Source: Elusimicrobiota bacterium (lineage in GTDB: Bacteria; Elusimicrobiota; Elusimicrobia; UBA1565). Taken from it: DNA of 42,607 nt. The position numbers and the translations under genes were made by a program. Location of the stretch: assembly GCA_016218495.1 (NCBI GenBank), contig JACRDU010000094.1, forward strand, positions 1 to 42,607, read 5' to 3'. The notes below the pieces were generated by a model that had not been told where the DNA came from, searched no databases, and saw only the letters and a program-made list of their open reading frames with translations. Below, piece after piece: positions 1 through 7,902 of the stretch (position 1 is the stretch's first letter; each line of letters opens with the position of its first letter).

Positions 1-146
1 ACACGCTCTGCGTCCGTGGAGCGTCATTGTTCTGGAATCTCAACGGACAACGGCAACAGAAACGGAGGCAAGACCCAGCAAACTACGGCAACGGACCCTC
101 AACGCTCTTCAGGCTCATTCCCGGATTGGAAAATGCTGACCTTCCA

Positions 147-1244
147 TCATTGGCCCTCCCCGAACCCGGCCCGGCGCCGCGGCATCCACGGCCGGCGCGC
201 GTGCCGCATGCTGGCCTGCACGCCGGCCGCCTCGGCCTCGAGCCAGCGGGCGAATTCCAGGACCTTCTCCCGCACCAATGCCCTCGCCGCGTCGAGCTCT
301 CCGTGCCGCCGAGCCATATTTTCGTCGACGATGCCCTGCAGGTGCTCCAGCGTGTACAGATAGATGTGGTCGAGCGCGCCAACGGACTCCTCGACATCGC
401 GCGGCATGGCTATGTCGATCATGAACAGAGAGCGTTCTTTCCGCGATTTTACGGCGGCTGCAGCCATCTCCCGCGTCACCACCGCCTGAGGCGCGCCGGT
501 CGAGCACAAGACGACATCCACCTCCCCGAGCAGGCCAGGAAACTTCTCCCAGCTGACCGCATCGACTTTCAGGCTCTCGGCCAGCTCGCGGCCCCGTTCA
601 TAGGTGCGGTTGGCGATGCGCAGGCTCGCCGCCTTGGCGCTGATGAAGTGCCGGGCTGCCGACTCGGCCATCGGCCCCGCCCCCAGGATGAGGACCGAGC
701 TTTCCCGGAGGTGTCCGAAAATGCGTTCTGCCAGCGTCACGGCCACCGAAGCCACGGAGAGCTGGCCGGACGAGACCCCGGTCTCGCAGCGCACCTTCTT
801 CCCGACATACAGGGCGCGCTGGAAGAGCACATTGGTGATCTTCCCCGTCGCCCCGGCAGCCAGGGACCTCTCGTAGGCGCTCTTGACCTGGCCGAGGATT
901 TCGTTCTCCCCGAGCACCAGAGAATCCAGCCCGGAGGCGACGGTCAAGAGGTGGCTGACCGCCTCGGAGCCCGCACGGCAGTAGACGTGGCGGCCCGGGG
1001 GTACCGCCGCCAGCGACTCGAGAAACCGGCCCAGCCCTTGCGGGCCAGCCGTATCCGCCCGGCCGCCGCCCTCGACCACCACATAGATCTCGAACCTGTT
1101 GCAGGTGGCCACCACAACGGCTTCGCCCCACCCTCCTTCCCGCAGCCGCCTGAGGGCCTCGTCGGGCCCGAGGGCGGCGAGTCGGTCGCGCGCCTCCAGG
1201 GGCCCGCCGCTTTTATGGTTGATGCCGGCGAGGAGAAGTTCCAT
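147..1244 (-). CDS. hemA: Glutamyl-tRNA reductase, short form
   Basis: Reduces glutamyl-tRNA to glutamate-1-semialdehyde, the first step of C5 tetrapyrrole synthesis. The N-terminal catalytic domain carries the nucleophile in VVATCNRFE (Cys48) and the conserved GLDSLVLGENEILGQVK stretch. A Rossmann NADPH domain follows (VLILGAGPMAESAARHF, about residue 190). The protein is 365 residues against roughly 410-430 for most homologues. It stops soon after the spinal helix, so most of the C-terminal dimerisation domain is absent; no other frame in the remaining 146 bp looks like that domain. ATG at 1244 lies 3 bp after the ccsA stop, so it is the last visible gene of a resB-ccsA-hemA operon. Identity is confident; the reason for the short C-terminus is unknown. 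Confidence 0.93.
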   Translation of the reverse strand: MELLLAGINHKSGGPLEARDRLAALGPDEALRRLREGGWGEAVVVATCNRFEIYVVVEGGGRADTAGPQGLGRFLESLAAVPPGRHVYCRAGSEAVSHLLTVASGLDSLVLGENEILGQVKSAYERSLAAGATGKITNVLFQRALYVGKKVRCETGVSSGQLSVASVAVTLAERIFGHLRESSVLILGAGPMAESAARHFISAKAASLRIANRTYERGRELAESLKVDAVSWEKFPGLLGEVDVVLCSTGAPQAVVTREMAAAAVKSRKERSLFMIDIAMPRDVEESVGALDHIYLYTLEHLQGIVDENMARRHGELDAARALVREKVLEFARWLEAEAAGVQASMRHARRPWMPRRRAGFGEGQ

Positions 1245-1247
1245 GCC

Positions 1248-2108
1248 TCACCTGCCGGAAAGGTAGCCGTGCAACCCGCTGAGGAAGTTCACCCCAATGA
1301 AGGTGAAGACGACGCAGGCGAAACCGAACATGGAGGTGTAAACGGCTTTGCGCCCGCGCCAGTTCGCCACCAGCCTCATGTGGAGGAAGGCCGCGTAGGA
1401 GAGCGCGGTGATGAGTGACCAGGTTTCCTTAGCGTCCCAGCCCCAAAAGCGCCCCCAGGCCGAATGCGCCCACACCCCGCCCATGATGATGCCCACCGTC
1501 AGGACCGGGAATCCGACGGCGATGAGCCGGTAGTTGAGGTTGTCGAGCTCCTCGATGGAGGGCAGGCGGTAGCACATCTCGGAGGGACGGTGGGACCGGA
1601 CCTGGCGCTCCTGCACCAGCAGCGCCAATCCCACCCCGAAAGCGTTGGCAAGAACGGCATAGGCGGCCATCAGAACCGCCGGATGCACGTTCATCCAATA
1701 GCTCTGCAGTGCAGGGGGCAAGCCGTGGATTTCGGTCCCCCCCACTCCTTGCGCCCTCCCCACGGCCCCGACCGCCGCGACGCAGGCCCAGGGCAGGACG
1801 AAGGCTCCCAGGATGCCCAACTGGTGGCGCCCCTCGACCAGCACGAAGACCGAGGTCAACGCCAGCGCCATGAAGGAGAGGGCTCCGAAGAAGGAGTTGA
1901 CGGGGATGTAGAACCGGTTCTCCGGATAACTCCAGAAGGCCTGGATGCGCAATCCGAACGCTACGAGATGCAGGAGCGCCCCGATTGCGAGGAAGTTGAA
2001 CATCCAACGGCGGCCGGATTCTCCTCGACGGCAAAGATAGACGAAGCCCAGCCCGGTTCCGACCAGATAACACGCGGTCGCAGCCTGGAACAGCCTTAAC
2101 TCGATCAT
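1248..2108 (-). CDS. ccsA: Cytochrome c assembly protein CcsA/ResC
   Basis: Polytopic membrane protein of the System II (Ccs/Res) cytochrome c pathway, which moves haem across the membrane and helps attach it to apocytochromes. The signature WWD-type motif is visible at residues about 213-230 (WAHSAWGRFWGWDAKETW), and His142 in VHPAV fits a haem-ligand position. At 286 residues with about eight hydrophobic segments it has normal family size. HemX-type proteins share the fold, but the adjacent resB argues for CcsA. It overlaps the resB stop by 4 bp (ATGA) and precedes hemA, linking haem supply with cytochrome c maturation. Confidence 0.9.
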   Translation of the reverse strand: MIELRLFQAATACYLVGTGLGFVYLCRRGESGRRWMFNFLAIGALLHLVAFGLRIQAFWSYPENRFYIPVNSFFGALSFMALALTSVFVLVEGRHQLGILGAFVLPWACVAAVGAVGRAQGVGGTEIHGLPPALQSYWMNVHPAVLMAAYAVLANAFGVGLALLVQERQVRSHRPSEMCYRLPSIEELDNLNYRLIAVGFPVLTVGIIMGGVWAHSAWGRFWGWDAKETWSLITALSYAAFLHMRLVANWRGRKAVYTSMFGFACVVFTFIGVNFLSGLHGYLSGR

Positions 2109-3493
2109 CTGCCGACCTCCTGGCCAGCGAGCGACATCAGATTATCAAACTCCCTTTTATAGGCCGCCGCCCCTCTTGAACTCCATGCGCCGATGCGCAC
2201 AGTCGTCCCGCCAGGCGCCGGAATCGCCGATATCCACAGCCGCCGGCGGTGGAGGTAGAACAAGAGCAGCATCCCGACCGTCCACGCCAAGGCGCCGCCC
2301 AGGACCAAGGGATAGCCGGGGTCATAGCCCGCTTCCAGTCCCGAGAACATCACCGCATCAACGGCCAGGAGGCTCATTGGAAGCGGGGACGCAGGCGAGA
2401 TGCGTCCGGCAGAGTCCTCTTCGAAAGCGATATCCGGGAAGCGCTGCAGCAACCAAATAACCCGGCCCCTTCGGCCGCGAGCGGCCAATTTCAACCGCAC
2501 AGCTGGATTACCCATTTCAATTGAGCGGAACAAGACGCGGTCATCCCTGGAAAGAGCGAAATCCGGCGCGAATCCTAACAAAGAAATACTGAGCGCCCCC
2601 CCCGGGAATGTTTGGGCCTTCCCCGGGACGAGCAGGATATCCTTGCCCTCGAAGCGCAGCGTAATACCACGGGATTCCCCGCCAGCGCCCCATCCGGATT
2701 GATAGAAACGCACGCCGTCAACAGCCAGCGGAGAATTCACCGCGCTGCGCCCGCCCGCCAACTCCCGTCCTCCTTCCATCAGGCGCAGGTCGGAGGCGAA
2801 CAGGCTCGGGGCTCCGGTGTCCGCATAGTATTTAACAGTGAAGCGGTCCAGGCAAAGCGACCAGCCGGGCCGGTTCCGGACCGCCCGGCACTCCCCCTCC
2901 GAAACCGGCACGAACTCGCTGAAGCCGAAGAGCGACTTCACGACGGCGCCGGCAAGGATGACCACAAGCGAGAGATGCGCCACCACGGTGCCCCACCATT
3001 GCAGCGCGTGCCGGGTGACGAGGAGAGTTGTGCCGTCGGGAGGGCGTCCCGGTACCGGCCGTGAGCGGAACCCGCGCAGGCTCAGGAAGCGACGCAATCG
3101 GGAAAGCGCCTCCTGCGGCTGGACGGGGACGGAGATCTCGGCCGACAACGGGTGACCCTGACTGCCTTCGGATGAAACCTTCTGGAACGACCCCGGTTCG
3201 TCTTCCTTGGCCCTGGCCCTCATCCGAACGGCCGTGCAAAGGACCGTATCCAACGCCATCAAGAGCAGAAGCGCGGCATACCACCGGCAGTAATAGACGT
3301 CCAACAACCCCGCCGCCTCGAGCAGGGGACCCAGCGTGGGATGGGCACGCAGGAACACCTCCACCCTCTCCGGGGCCTCATGCGCTTGCGGCACGAAAGT
3401 CCCGACAGCCGAGGCGAGCATGATGGCGCCGAAAAGCCCGATATTGAATTTGACGGACCGTAGGAGCTGCACCGGAGTGGCGTAGGACAACAT
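2105..3493 (-). CDS. resB: Cytochrome c biogenesis protein ResB/Ccs1
   Basis: Partner of CcsA in System II cytochrome c assembly; holds the apocytochrome and takes part in haem handover on the outer face of the membrane. It opens with the family pattern LLRSVKFNIGLFGAIMLAS followed by GTFVPQ, has further membrane segments near LLLLMALDTVLC and WWGTVVAHLSLVVILAGA, a long outer domain, and a last membrane segment near LVLGGALAWTVGMLLLFY. I chose ATG at 3493 because it places the first transmembrane segment at the usual distance. The frame stays open to a TTG at 3559, which would add 22 residues and leave only 2 bp to the divergent gene at 3562. Confidence 0.88.
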   Translation of the reverse strand: MLSYATPVQLLRSVKFNIGLFGAIMLASAVGTFVPQAHEAPERVEVFLRAHPTLGPLLEAAGLLDVYYCRWYAALLLLMALDTVLCTAVRMRARAKEDEPGSFQKVSSEGSQGHPLSAEISVPVQPQEALSRLRRFLSLRGFRSRPVPGRPPDGTTLLVTRHALQWWGTVVAHLSLVVILAGAVVKSLFGFSEFVPVSEGECRAVRNRPGWSLCLDRFTVKYYADTGAPSLFASDLRLMEGGRELAGGRSAVNSPLAVDGVRFYQSGWGAGGESRGITLRFEGKDILLVPGKAQTFPGGALSISLLGFAPDFALSRDDRVLFRSIEMGNPAVRLKLAARGRRGRVIWLLQRFPDIAFEEDSAGRISPASPLPMSLLAVDAVMFSGLEAGYDPGYPLVLGGALAWTVGMLLLFYLHRRRLWISAIPAPGGTTVRIGAWSSRGAAAYKREFDNLMSLAGQEVGR

Positions 3494-3561
3494 TATTGCC
3501 AGGACAATTGCGCTCGAAGCGAATCTACCCACACACAGCCAAGGAACCTCCCATAGCAACC

Positions 3562-4119
3562 ATGACGCATGGCCTTGAGCCGACGGCGGCTTGCATTATC
3601 AGCGAACTCGACCTATGCTCAGGGTGGATGGCCCTGCATCTGCGCGCCCTCATCGCCCAGCGCCCGGTCCTCGAAGCCGCTGCCCGCGGCCTCAAGGGCG
3701 CCCGCCTGAGCGCCCTGACCGACGAACTCAGCATGTTCGCTTTGACCGGCCCCGTAGAGGACCAGTTCTCCCATGAAGGTCCCCTCCCCTTCGACGGCCT
3801 CAAAGCCCCTCCAGGATTGGCCGAGGCCGCGAACAAGGCATCGATGCTGGGCCCCGTCGCCTATATCGAGGCCGACTACAAGAAAGGGCTGGACTTCCAA
3901 GCCGCCGCCGTCTGGTCCGGAGGGGCCGTCGTCGGCGGGCCCTGGGTCGACGGGACGGCCTGGGACCCCCGCGAACCAGGGACGTCCGAACGGCCGGTCA
4001 ACTCGGCCCTGCGTCTGCTGGGCGTCGGGGCCGGCGAGTACGCCGACGAATGGGATGCCGTCGCCTTGGCCCGCCACCTGACCACCGAGGATTGGGCAGC
4101 CCAAGGCGAGCCCTTCTAG
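3562..4119 (+). CDS. Hypothetical protein, 185 aa
   Basis: I do not recognise this family. The product is soluble and mildly acidic, has no signal peptide or membrane segment, and contains a conserved-looking middle part (GPVAYIEADYKKGLDFQAAAVW) followed by a Gly/Pro/Trp-rich stretch. The frame is open upstream to 3496, but ATG at 3562 clears the divergent resB gene. There is no good Shine-Dalgarno sequence. Codon use matches the neighbouring genes, which supports a real gene. It lies alone between the resB operon and the peptide transporter, and context gives no functional clue. Confidence 0.6.
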   Translation: MTHGLEPTAACIISELDLCSGWMALHLRALIAQRPVLEAAARGLKGARLSALTDELSMFALTGPVEDQFSHEGPLPFDGLKAPPGLAEAANKASMLGPVAYIEADYKKGLDFQAAAVWSGGAVVGGPWVDGTAWDPREPGTSERPVNSALRLLGVGAGEYADEWDAVALARHLTTEDWAAQGEPF

Positions 4120-4269
4120 ACCGTCTGAACCTTTGGACCCATTCGGACCTGCCCGACACGCCCTCGAAGTCCCTCGGCCCGAAGCAGCGGCCAGTGCAAG
4201 ACCAAGCGCAAGGGCCTCCTCGGGTTCTTCGACACGGTTTCGGGCTTCTTTTCCTCCCTCCTATCCTGA

Positions 4270-4275
4270 TAGACT
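4270..4275 (+). promoter_or_regulatory. -10 hexamer TAGACT of the POT transporter gene
   Basis: TAGACT lies 7 nt before the ATG at 4283, with no Shine-Dalgarno sequence between. Transcription from this box would start at or next to the ATG. It is one of a series of similar sites in the window. No convincing -35 is visible. Confidence 0.5.
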
Positions 4276-4282
4276 GTCTGCC

Positions 4283-5713
4283 ATGAGCGCAGAAGCCATC
4301 GCCGCCGCCCCCGCCGCCGCCGCATCGAGAGAAGCAGGATTCCCCCCCCAGATCAAGTTCATCATCGGCAACGAAGCCGCCGAGCGCTTCAGCTACTACG
4401 GGATGCGCGCCATCCTGGTCGTCTTCATGGTCCAGCACCTGCTGATGCAGCGCCAGGACGCCACGGCCATCTACCACCTCTTCGTCAGCGCCTGCTACCT
4501 CTTCCCCATCCTCGGCGCCTGGATATCGGACCGCTTCTGGGGCAAGTACCGCACCATCATGACCCTGTCCGTCGTCTACTGCCTCGGCCACGCCGTGCTG
4601 GCCATGTGGGAGAACAAGCCCGGCCTCTACACGGGCCTCTTCCTCATCGCGCTGGGCTCGGGCGGCATCAAGCCCTGCGTGTCGGCCCATGTCGGAGACC
4701 AATTCACCGCGAAGAACAAGCACCTCCTCAAGAAAGTCTTCGACGTCTTTTACTTCTCCATCAACTTCGGATCGTTCTTCTCGACCCTGCTCATCCCGTG
4801 GGTGCTGCCGAAATACGGCCCCGGCTGGGCCTTCGGCATCCCCGGCATCCTGATGGCCGTCGCCACCTGGGTTTTCTGGCTGGGACGCAAGCATTACGTG
4901 CATGTCCCCCCCACCGGGAACACCGGCGAGGCGGGGTTCCTCCCCATCCTGCTCCACGCGCTCTCCAACCGCGGCGCCCTGAAGCCCGGGCAGCGCATGC
5001 TCGACGCCGCCCGCGGACGCTACAAGGACTCGGAGGTGGACGGGGCCCAGGCCGCCCTGGACGTCTTCAAGGTCTTCTCCACCGTCGCCGTCTTCTGGGC
5101 GCTCTTCGACCAGCACGGCTCGAGCTGGGTGCTGCAGGCCAAGGAGATGGACCTCAACGTCTTCGGCATCGAGTTCCTGCCCTCCCAGATCGCGGCGCTG
5201 AACCCCATCATGGTCATGGTCATGATCCCGCTGTTCACCTACGGGCTCTATCCGGCCGTCGAGAAGCTGGGCTTCAAGATGACGCCGCTGCGGCGGATGT
5301 CCGTGGGCATGGCCGTAGCCGCCACCTCGTTCGTCGCGGTGGGTCTGTTCCAGATCCCCCTCGACCAGGGCACCAAGATCTCGGTGGGCTGGCAGTTCAT
5401 CCCCTATCTGCTCATCACGGCCGCCGAGATCATGGTCTCCATCACGGGCCTGGAGTTCGCCTACACCCAGGCGCCTCGCGCGATGAAGTCCACCATCATG
5501 AGCTTCTGGCTGCTGACGGTCTTCGCCGGGAACTTCTTGACCGCCATCGTCGCAGAGGTGAACATCTTCAAGGGCTCGATGTTCTTCTTCTTCTTCGCGG
5601 CCATCATGGCCGTCGTCTCCGGCATCTTCATGTGGAACGCCTACAATTACAAGGTCCGGGAATACATCGAGGACGGCACCTACGGCGTGGACCCCGGCCT
5701 GGTGGAGGATTGA
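4283..5713 (+). CDS. POT/PTR2 family proton-coupled peptide transporter
   Basis: Imports di- and tripeptides with protons across the inner membrane (major facilitator superfamily, proton-dependent oligopeptide transporter family). The hallmark helix-1 motif is seen as NEAAERFSYYGMRAILVVFM, followed by GAWISDRFWGKYRTI in the loop after helix 2 and LGSGGIKPCVSAHVGDQF, the family signature. The protein has 476 residues and about 12-14 membrane segments. ATG at 4283 is preferred over an upstream extension to 4133 that is Arg/Pro/Ser-rich and not family-like. The next gene starts 2 bp after its stop. The substrate class is certain at family level only. Confidence 0.93.
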   Translation: MSAEAIAAAPAAAASREAGFPPQIKFIIGNEAAERFSYYGMRAILVVFMVQHLLMQRQDATAIYHLFVSACYLFPILGAWISDRFWGKYRTIMTLSVVYCLGHAVLAMWENKPGLYTGLFLIALGSGGIKPCVSAHVGDQFTAKNKHLLKKVFDVFYFSINFGSFFSTLLIPWVLPKYGPGWAFGIPGILMAVATWVFWLGRKHYVHVPPTGNTGEAGFLPILLHALSNRGALKPGQRMLDAARGRYKDSEVDGAQAALDVFKVFSTVAVFWALFDQHGSSWVLQAKEMDLNVFGIEFLPSQIAALNPIMVMVMIPLFTYGLYPAVEKLGFKMTPLRRMSVGMAVAATSFVAVGLFQIPLDQGTKISVGWQFIPYLLITAAEIMVSITGLEFAYTQAPRAMKSTIMSFWLLTVFAGNFLTAIVAEVNIFKGSMFFFFFAAIMAVVSGIFMWNAYNYKVREYIEDGTYGVDPGLVED

Positions 5714-5715
5714 CC

Positions 5716-6216
5716 ATGCGCCCCCTGATGCTCACGCTGTGCTTGGCGTCCCTGCTCCCCGGCCTGGCCGCGGCGCAGACGCCGCCCGAAGGCGGCAGCG
5801 GCGGCGGCTCGCCGCCCCCTGACTTCACGGACCGCGTCCTGCGCATCCAGGTGGAGGCCGACTACGCCGGGATGCACCGGACCGCCGACTTCCTCGTGGA
5901 GAACGCCAACCAGTCCAACTTCGTCCAGGGCGGCCAGAAGTCGTTCCCGGTGGAGACCAAGACCGGCAAGGACGTGGAATTCAAGAAATGGGGCTTCATC
6001 GCCAACGTCCTGCCCGTCGAAGACCCCAACGCCACCGGCAAGGTCAACCTGCAGATACAGGTGGAGCTCTCCGGCCCGGTCGCCGGCAAGGACAGCGTGG
6101 ACGTGGAGACCTGGCAGCTCCAGACGACGGTCACGGTGGTCAAGGGCAAGCCGAAGACCGTGTCCCGCGGCGCGGGCAAGCTCGTGGTCACCGTCCTCGA
6201 CGACTCGGATAAATAG
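5716..6216 (+). CDS. Small exported protein of unknown function, 166 aa
   Basis: An N-terminal signal peptide (MRPLMLTLCLASLLPGLAAAQ) is followed by a Gly/Pro-rich linker and then a compact domain rich in beta-strand-like segments (VLRIQVEADYAG, KVNLQIQVELSG, WQLQTTVTVVKGK, KLVVTVLDD). I do not recognise the family; a beta-sandwich is a reasonable guess. GGAGG lies just upstream within the end of the transporter gene, and only 2 bp separate the two, so they are probably co-transcribed. A strong hairpin follows directly after the stop. Confidence 0.75.
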   Translation: MRPLMLTLCLASLLPGLAAAQTPPEGGSGGGSPPPDFTDRVLRIQVEADYAGMHRTADFLVENANQSNFVQGGQKSFPVETKTGKDVEFKKWGFIANVLPVEDPNATGKVNLQIQVELSGPVAGKDSVDVETWQLQTTVTVVKGKPKTVSRGAGKLVVTVLDDSDK

Positions 6217-6218
6217 CA

Positions 6219-6249
6219 AAGACGCCTCGCGGAGCCCGCGAGGCGTCTT
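6219..6249. terminator. Bidirectional hairpin between convergent genes
   Basis: A 14-bp perfect stem (arms 6219-6232 and 6236-6249, core GACGCCTCGCGG) closes on an AGC loop. It sits 2 bp after the stop at 6216 and 28 bp before the convergent stop at 6278. There is no long T run, but its position and strength suit termination in both directions. Confidence 0.8.
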
Positions 6250-6277
6250 GAAGGCCCGGCCCTTGCTGGGACGGAGC

Positions 6278-7324
6278 TTACTCCTCCAGCAGGATGACCT
6301 TCCAGGCGTACTCGAGGACCTCGCGTGAGCAGACCGAGCCGACGACGTGTTGGCCGAGGTCCGAGCGGTGATGCTCGGCCACCCGCACCCGCGCCGCCAT
6401 GCAGTCCGCGTAGCTCTTGAAGGACTCCGCCGCCATGACCGTCTTGATGCTGGGCGCGCCCATATACATCCAGGCGACCTCCCAGCCGCCGATCATCTGT
6501 TGGCCGCAGTAGAGGGCCAGAGGGGCGGGCGTCCGGGCGGCGAGCACGGGCTGCATCTCGGCCAGCGCCGCCTGGCACTGGGCCTTGCTGTCGAGCTTGG
6601 CCGGCTCGGACAGCTCGAAGGCTAGGCGCTGGGCCGCGTAGTAGGCGATGGACAGCTCGGCGTAGCCCGACACCGGCCGCCAGGCGACGAAGCGTGCGTC
6701 CACGCCCTGCGCCTGGAGCCTGTCCTTGATGCCTCCCAGGAATTCCGAGCGGCCCACGCCGTCGGGCCTGGTGAACACCGGCAGGGTCTTCGTCATCGGG
6801 GCGAGCCGCGCGGCGCCGAAGGAGTCTATCCGCATCGACCAGGAGCCTTTGTCGGACAGGTCGTCGCGGAGACAATAGGAGACGACCGGGGCGAGGCCCG
6901 TCGCCGCCTCGAAGGCGGCCGCCTCGGCGGCCAGCGCCGCCTCGCACTCCTGACGCGTGTCGAAGGCGCCGAAACCCTCGCCTCGGCCCGCGCGGTTCAC
7001 GGTGGTGACCGGCCTCAGGGCTTCGGCCGCTTCGTAGACGACCTTGATCTCATAGCCGTTGGCGTCTTCCGCGGAGCAGTAGGCGCGCACGACCTTCACC
7101 CCCGCCGCGCGGGCGACGGCCTCCCCGATCCGCACAGCCGAGGCGACGCAGGGTTCGGTTCCTTTGGGATAGCCTTTGAGGGTGTATTCGCGGACGCCCA
7201 GGTCGGCGGGCACGATGGCCGGGACGGGCGCCCGGAGGGCTCGGACCGCCTCGACGAACTGGGCCGAGGCCAGGCCGGGGACCAAGAGCAGGATGGACGA
7301 CAACCGACGGACCGATGCGGACAT
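6278..7324 (-). CDS. Exported protein with four Cys-pair repeats, 348 aa
   Basis: Unknown secreted protein. A signal peptide (about residues 1-21, ending LASAQ) precedes eight cysteines at 59/83, 127/151, 250/273 and 308/332, i.e. four pairs separated by 24, 24, 23 and 24 residues. Each pair brackets an Ala-rich helical stretch, and each second Cys is followed by an aromatic strand-like segment (GYEIKVVYEA, GSWSMRIDSF, GGWEVAWMYM, YAWKVILLEE). This suggests four copies of one disulfide-stapled alpha/beta unit. ATG at 7324 has GGAGG 5 nt upstream; a GTG two codons earlier overlaps that site and is less likely. It is monocistronic, downstream of the radical SAM operon but with about 100 bp between. 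Confidence 0.75.
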   Translation of the reverse strand: MSASVRRLSSILLLVPGLASAQFVEAVRALRAPVPAIVPADLGVREYTLKGYPKGTEPCVASAVRIGEAVARAAGVKVVRAYCSAEDANGYEIKVVYEAAEALRPVTTVNRAGRGEGFGAFDTRQECEAALAAEAAAFEAATGLAPVVSYCLRDDLSDKGSWSMRIDSFGAARLAPMTKTLPVFTRPDGVGRSEFLGGIKDRLQAQGVDARFVAWRPVSGYAELSIAYYAAQRLAFELSEPAKLDSKAQCQAALAEMQPVLAARTPAPLALYCGQQMIGGWEVAWMYMGAPSIKTVMAAESFKSYADCMAARVRVAEHHRSDLGQHVVGSVCSREVLEYAWKVILLEE

Positions 7325-7420
7325 GACCACCTCCGGGAACTGACGACGCTTCGCGCCGGTCTTGTACCACTTAGGCCCCTGAAATTACGCCCCGGCCATG
7401 GGTCCCGGGCGGACCTGGGC

Positions 7421-7879
7421 CTAAGGGCCCTGGGTTTTTATTGACCCCATCAGAGTCCTCGAGCGTCCCGTCATCGGCAGGACCGCCTCGGCGACCTCGA
7501 ACCCGAGACCCCGGGCCTCCTCGGCCAGATGCCGCATCCAGGGCTTGTAGGGCATCCCATTATCAGAGCAGCAGGGGACGACGGCGAACGGAAGGCGGTG
7601 GCGGGCCGCGTACTCGATGATGATGCGGGTCGCACCGTCCGGATGCATCCCTGCCACCAGGTCGCATAGGCAGGGCTCGTCCAAGGACAGCCGCCTTTCG
7701 GCGAAATCCACTGCCAGGTGTTTCCTGCGGGTATCAAACGTGGTAGCCGAGACCCCCAGGCGGGTCAGTTCGTGGTTGAGCCTCCCCATCCCGCCCGCCA
7801 CGTCGTAGACGCGGCCCGCCCGGGGGAAGGTTTCCCGGAGGAACCGGGCAAAGACCTCGAACCGCCGCTTATCCGCCAT
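7421..7879 (-). CDS. Small class I methyltransferase-like protein, 152 aa
   Basis: Last gene of the peptide-modification operon. The N-terminal half carries an AdoMet-binding motif I look-alike, VYDVAGGMGRLNHELTRLG (about residues 24-42), then a strand ending in Asp (TTFDTRRKH). A later segment, FAVVPCCSDNG, resembles the post-motif strand of some RNA and small-molecule methyltransferases. It is much shorter than a typical methyltransferase, so it may be a minimal or non-catalytic version. ATG at 7879 follows the stop of radical SAM gene C by 23 bp; the Shine-Dalgarno sequence is weak. In this operon it could methylate the peptide or a prenylated product; that role is inference. Confidence 0.7.
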   Translation of the reverse strand: MADKRRFEVFARFLRETFPRAGRVYDVAGGMGRLNHELTRLGVSATTFDTRRKHLAVDFAERRLSLDEPCLCDLVAGMHPDGATRIIIEYAARHRLPFAVVPCCSDNGMPYKPWMRHLAEEARGLGFEVAEAVLPMTGRSRTLMGSIKTQGP

Positions 7880-7902
7880 ATCGCAACAGAGGGGCCCGGC
7901 CC

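Noticed and set aside
1-146. Missing HemA C-terminus encoded by a frameshift
   Set aside because: None of the three minus-strand frames in 1-250 resembles the dimerisation domain.
3562-4119. Endonuclease V for the 185-aa protein
   Set aside because: A stretch faintly recalls the family, but the catalytic acidic residues and length do not fit.
7385-7430. Terminator after the radical SAM operon
   Set aside because: Short GC hairpins (GGTCC/GGACC and GGGCC/GGCCC) occur after the stop at 7421, but they are weak and lack a T run.
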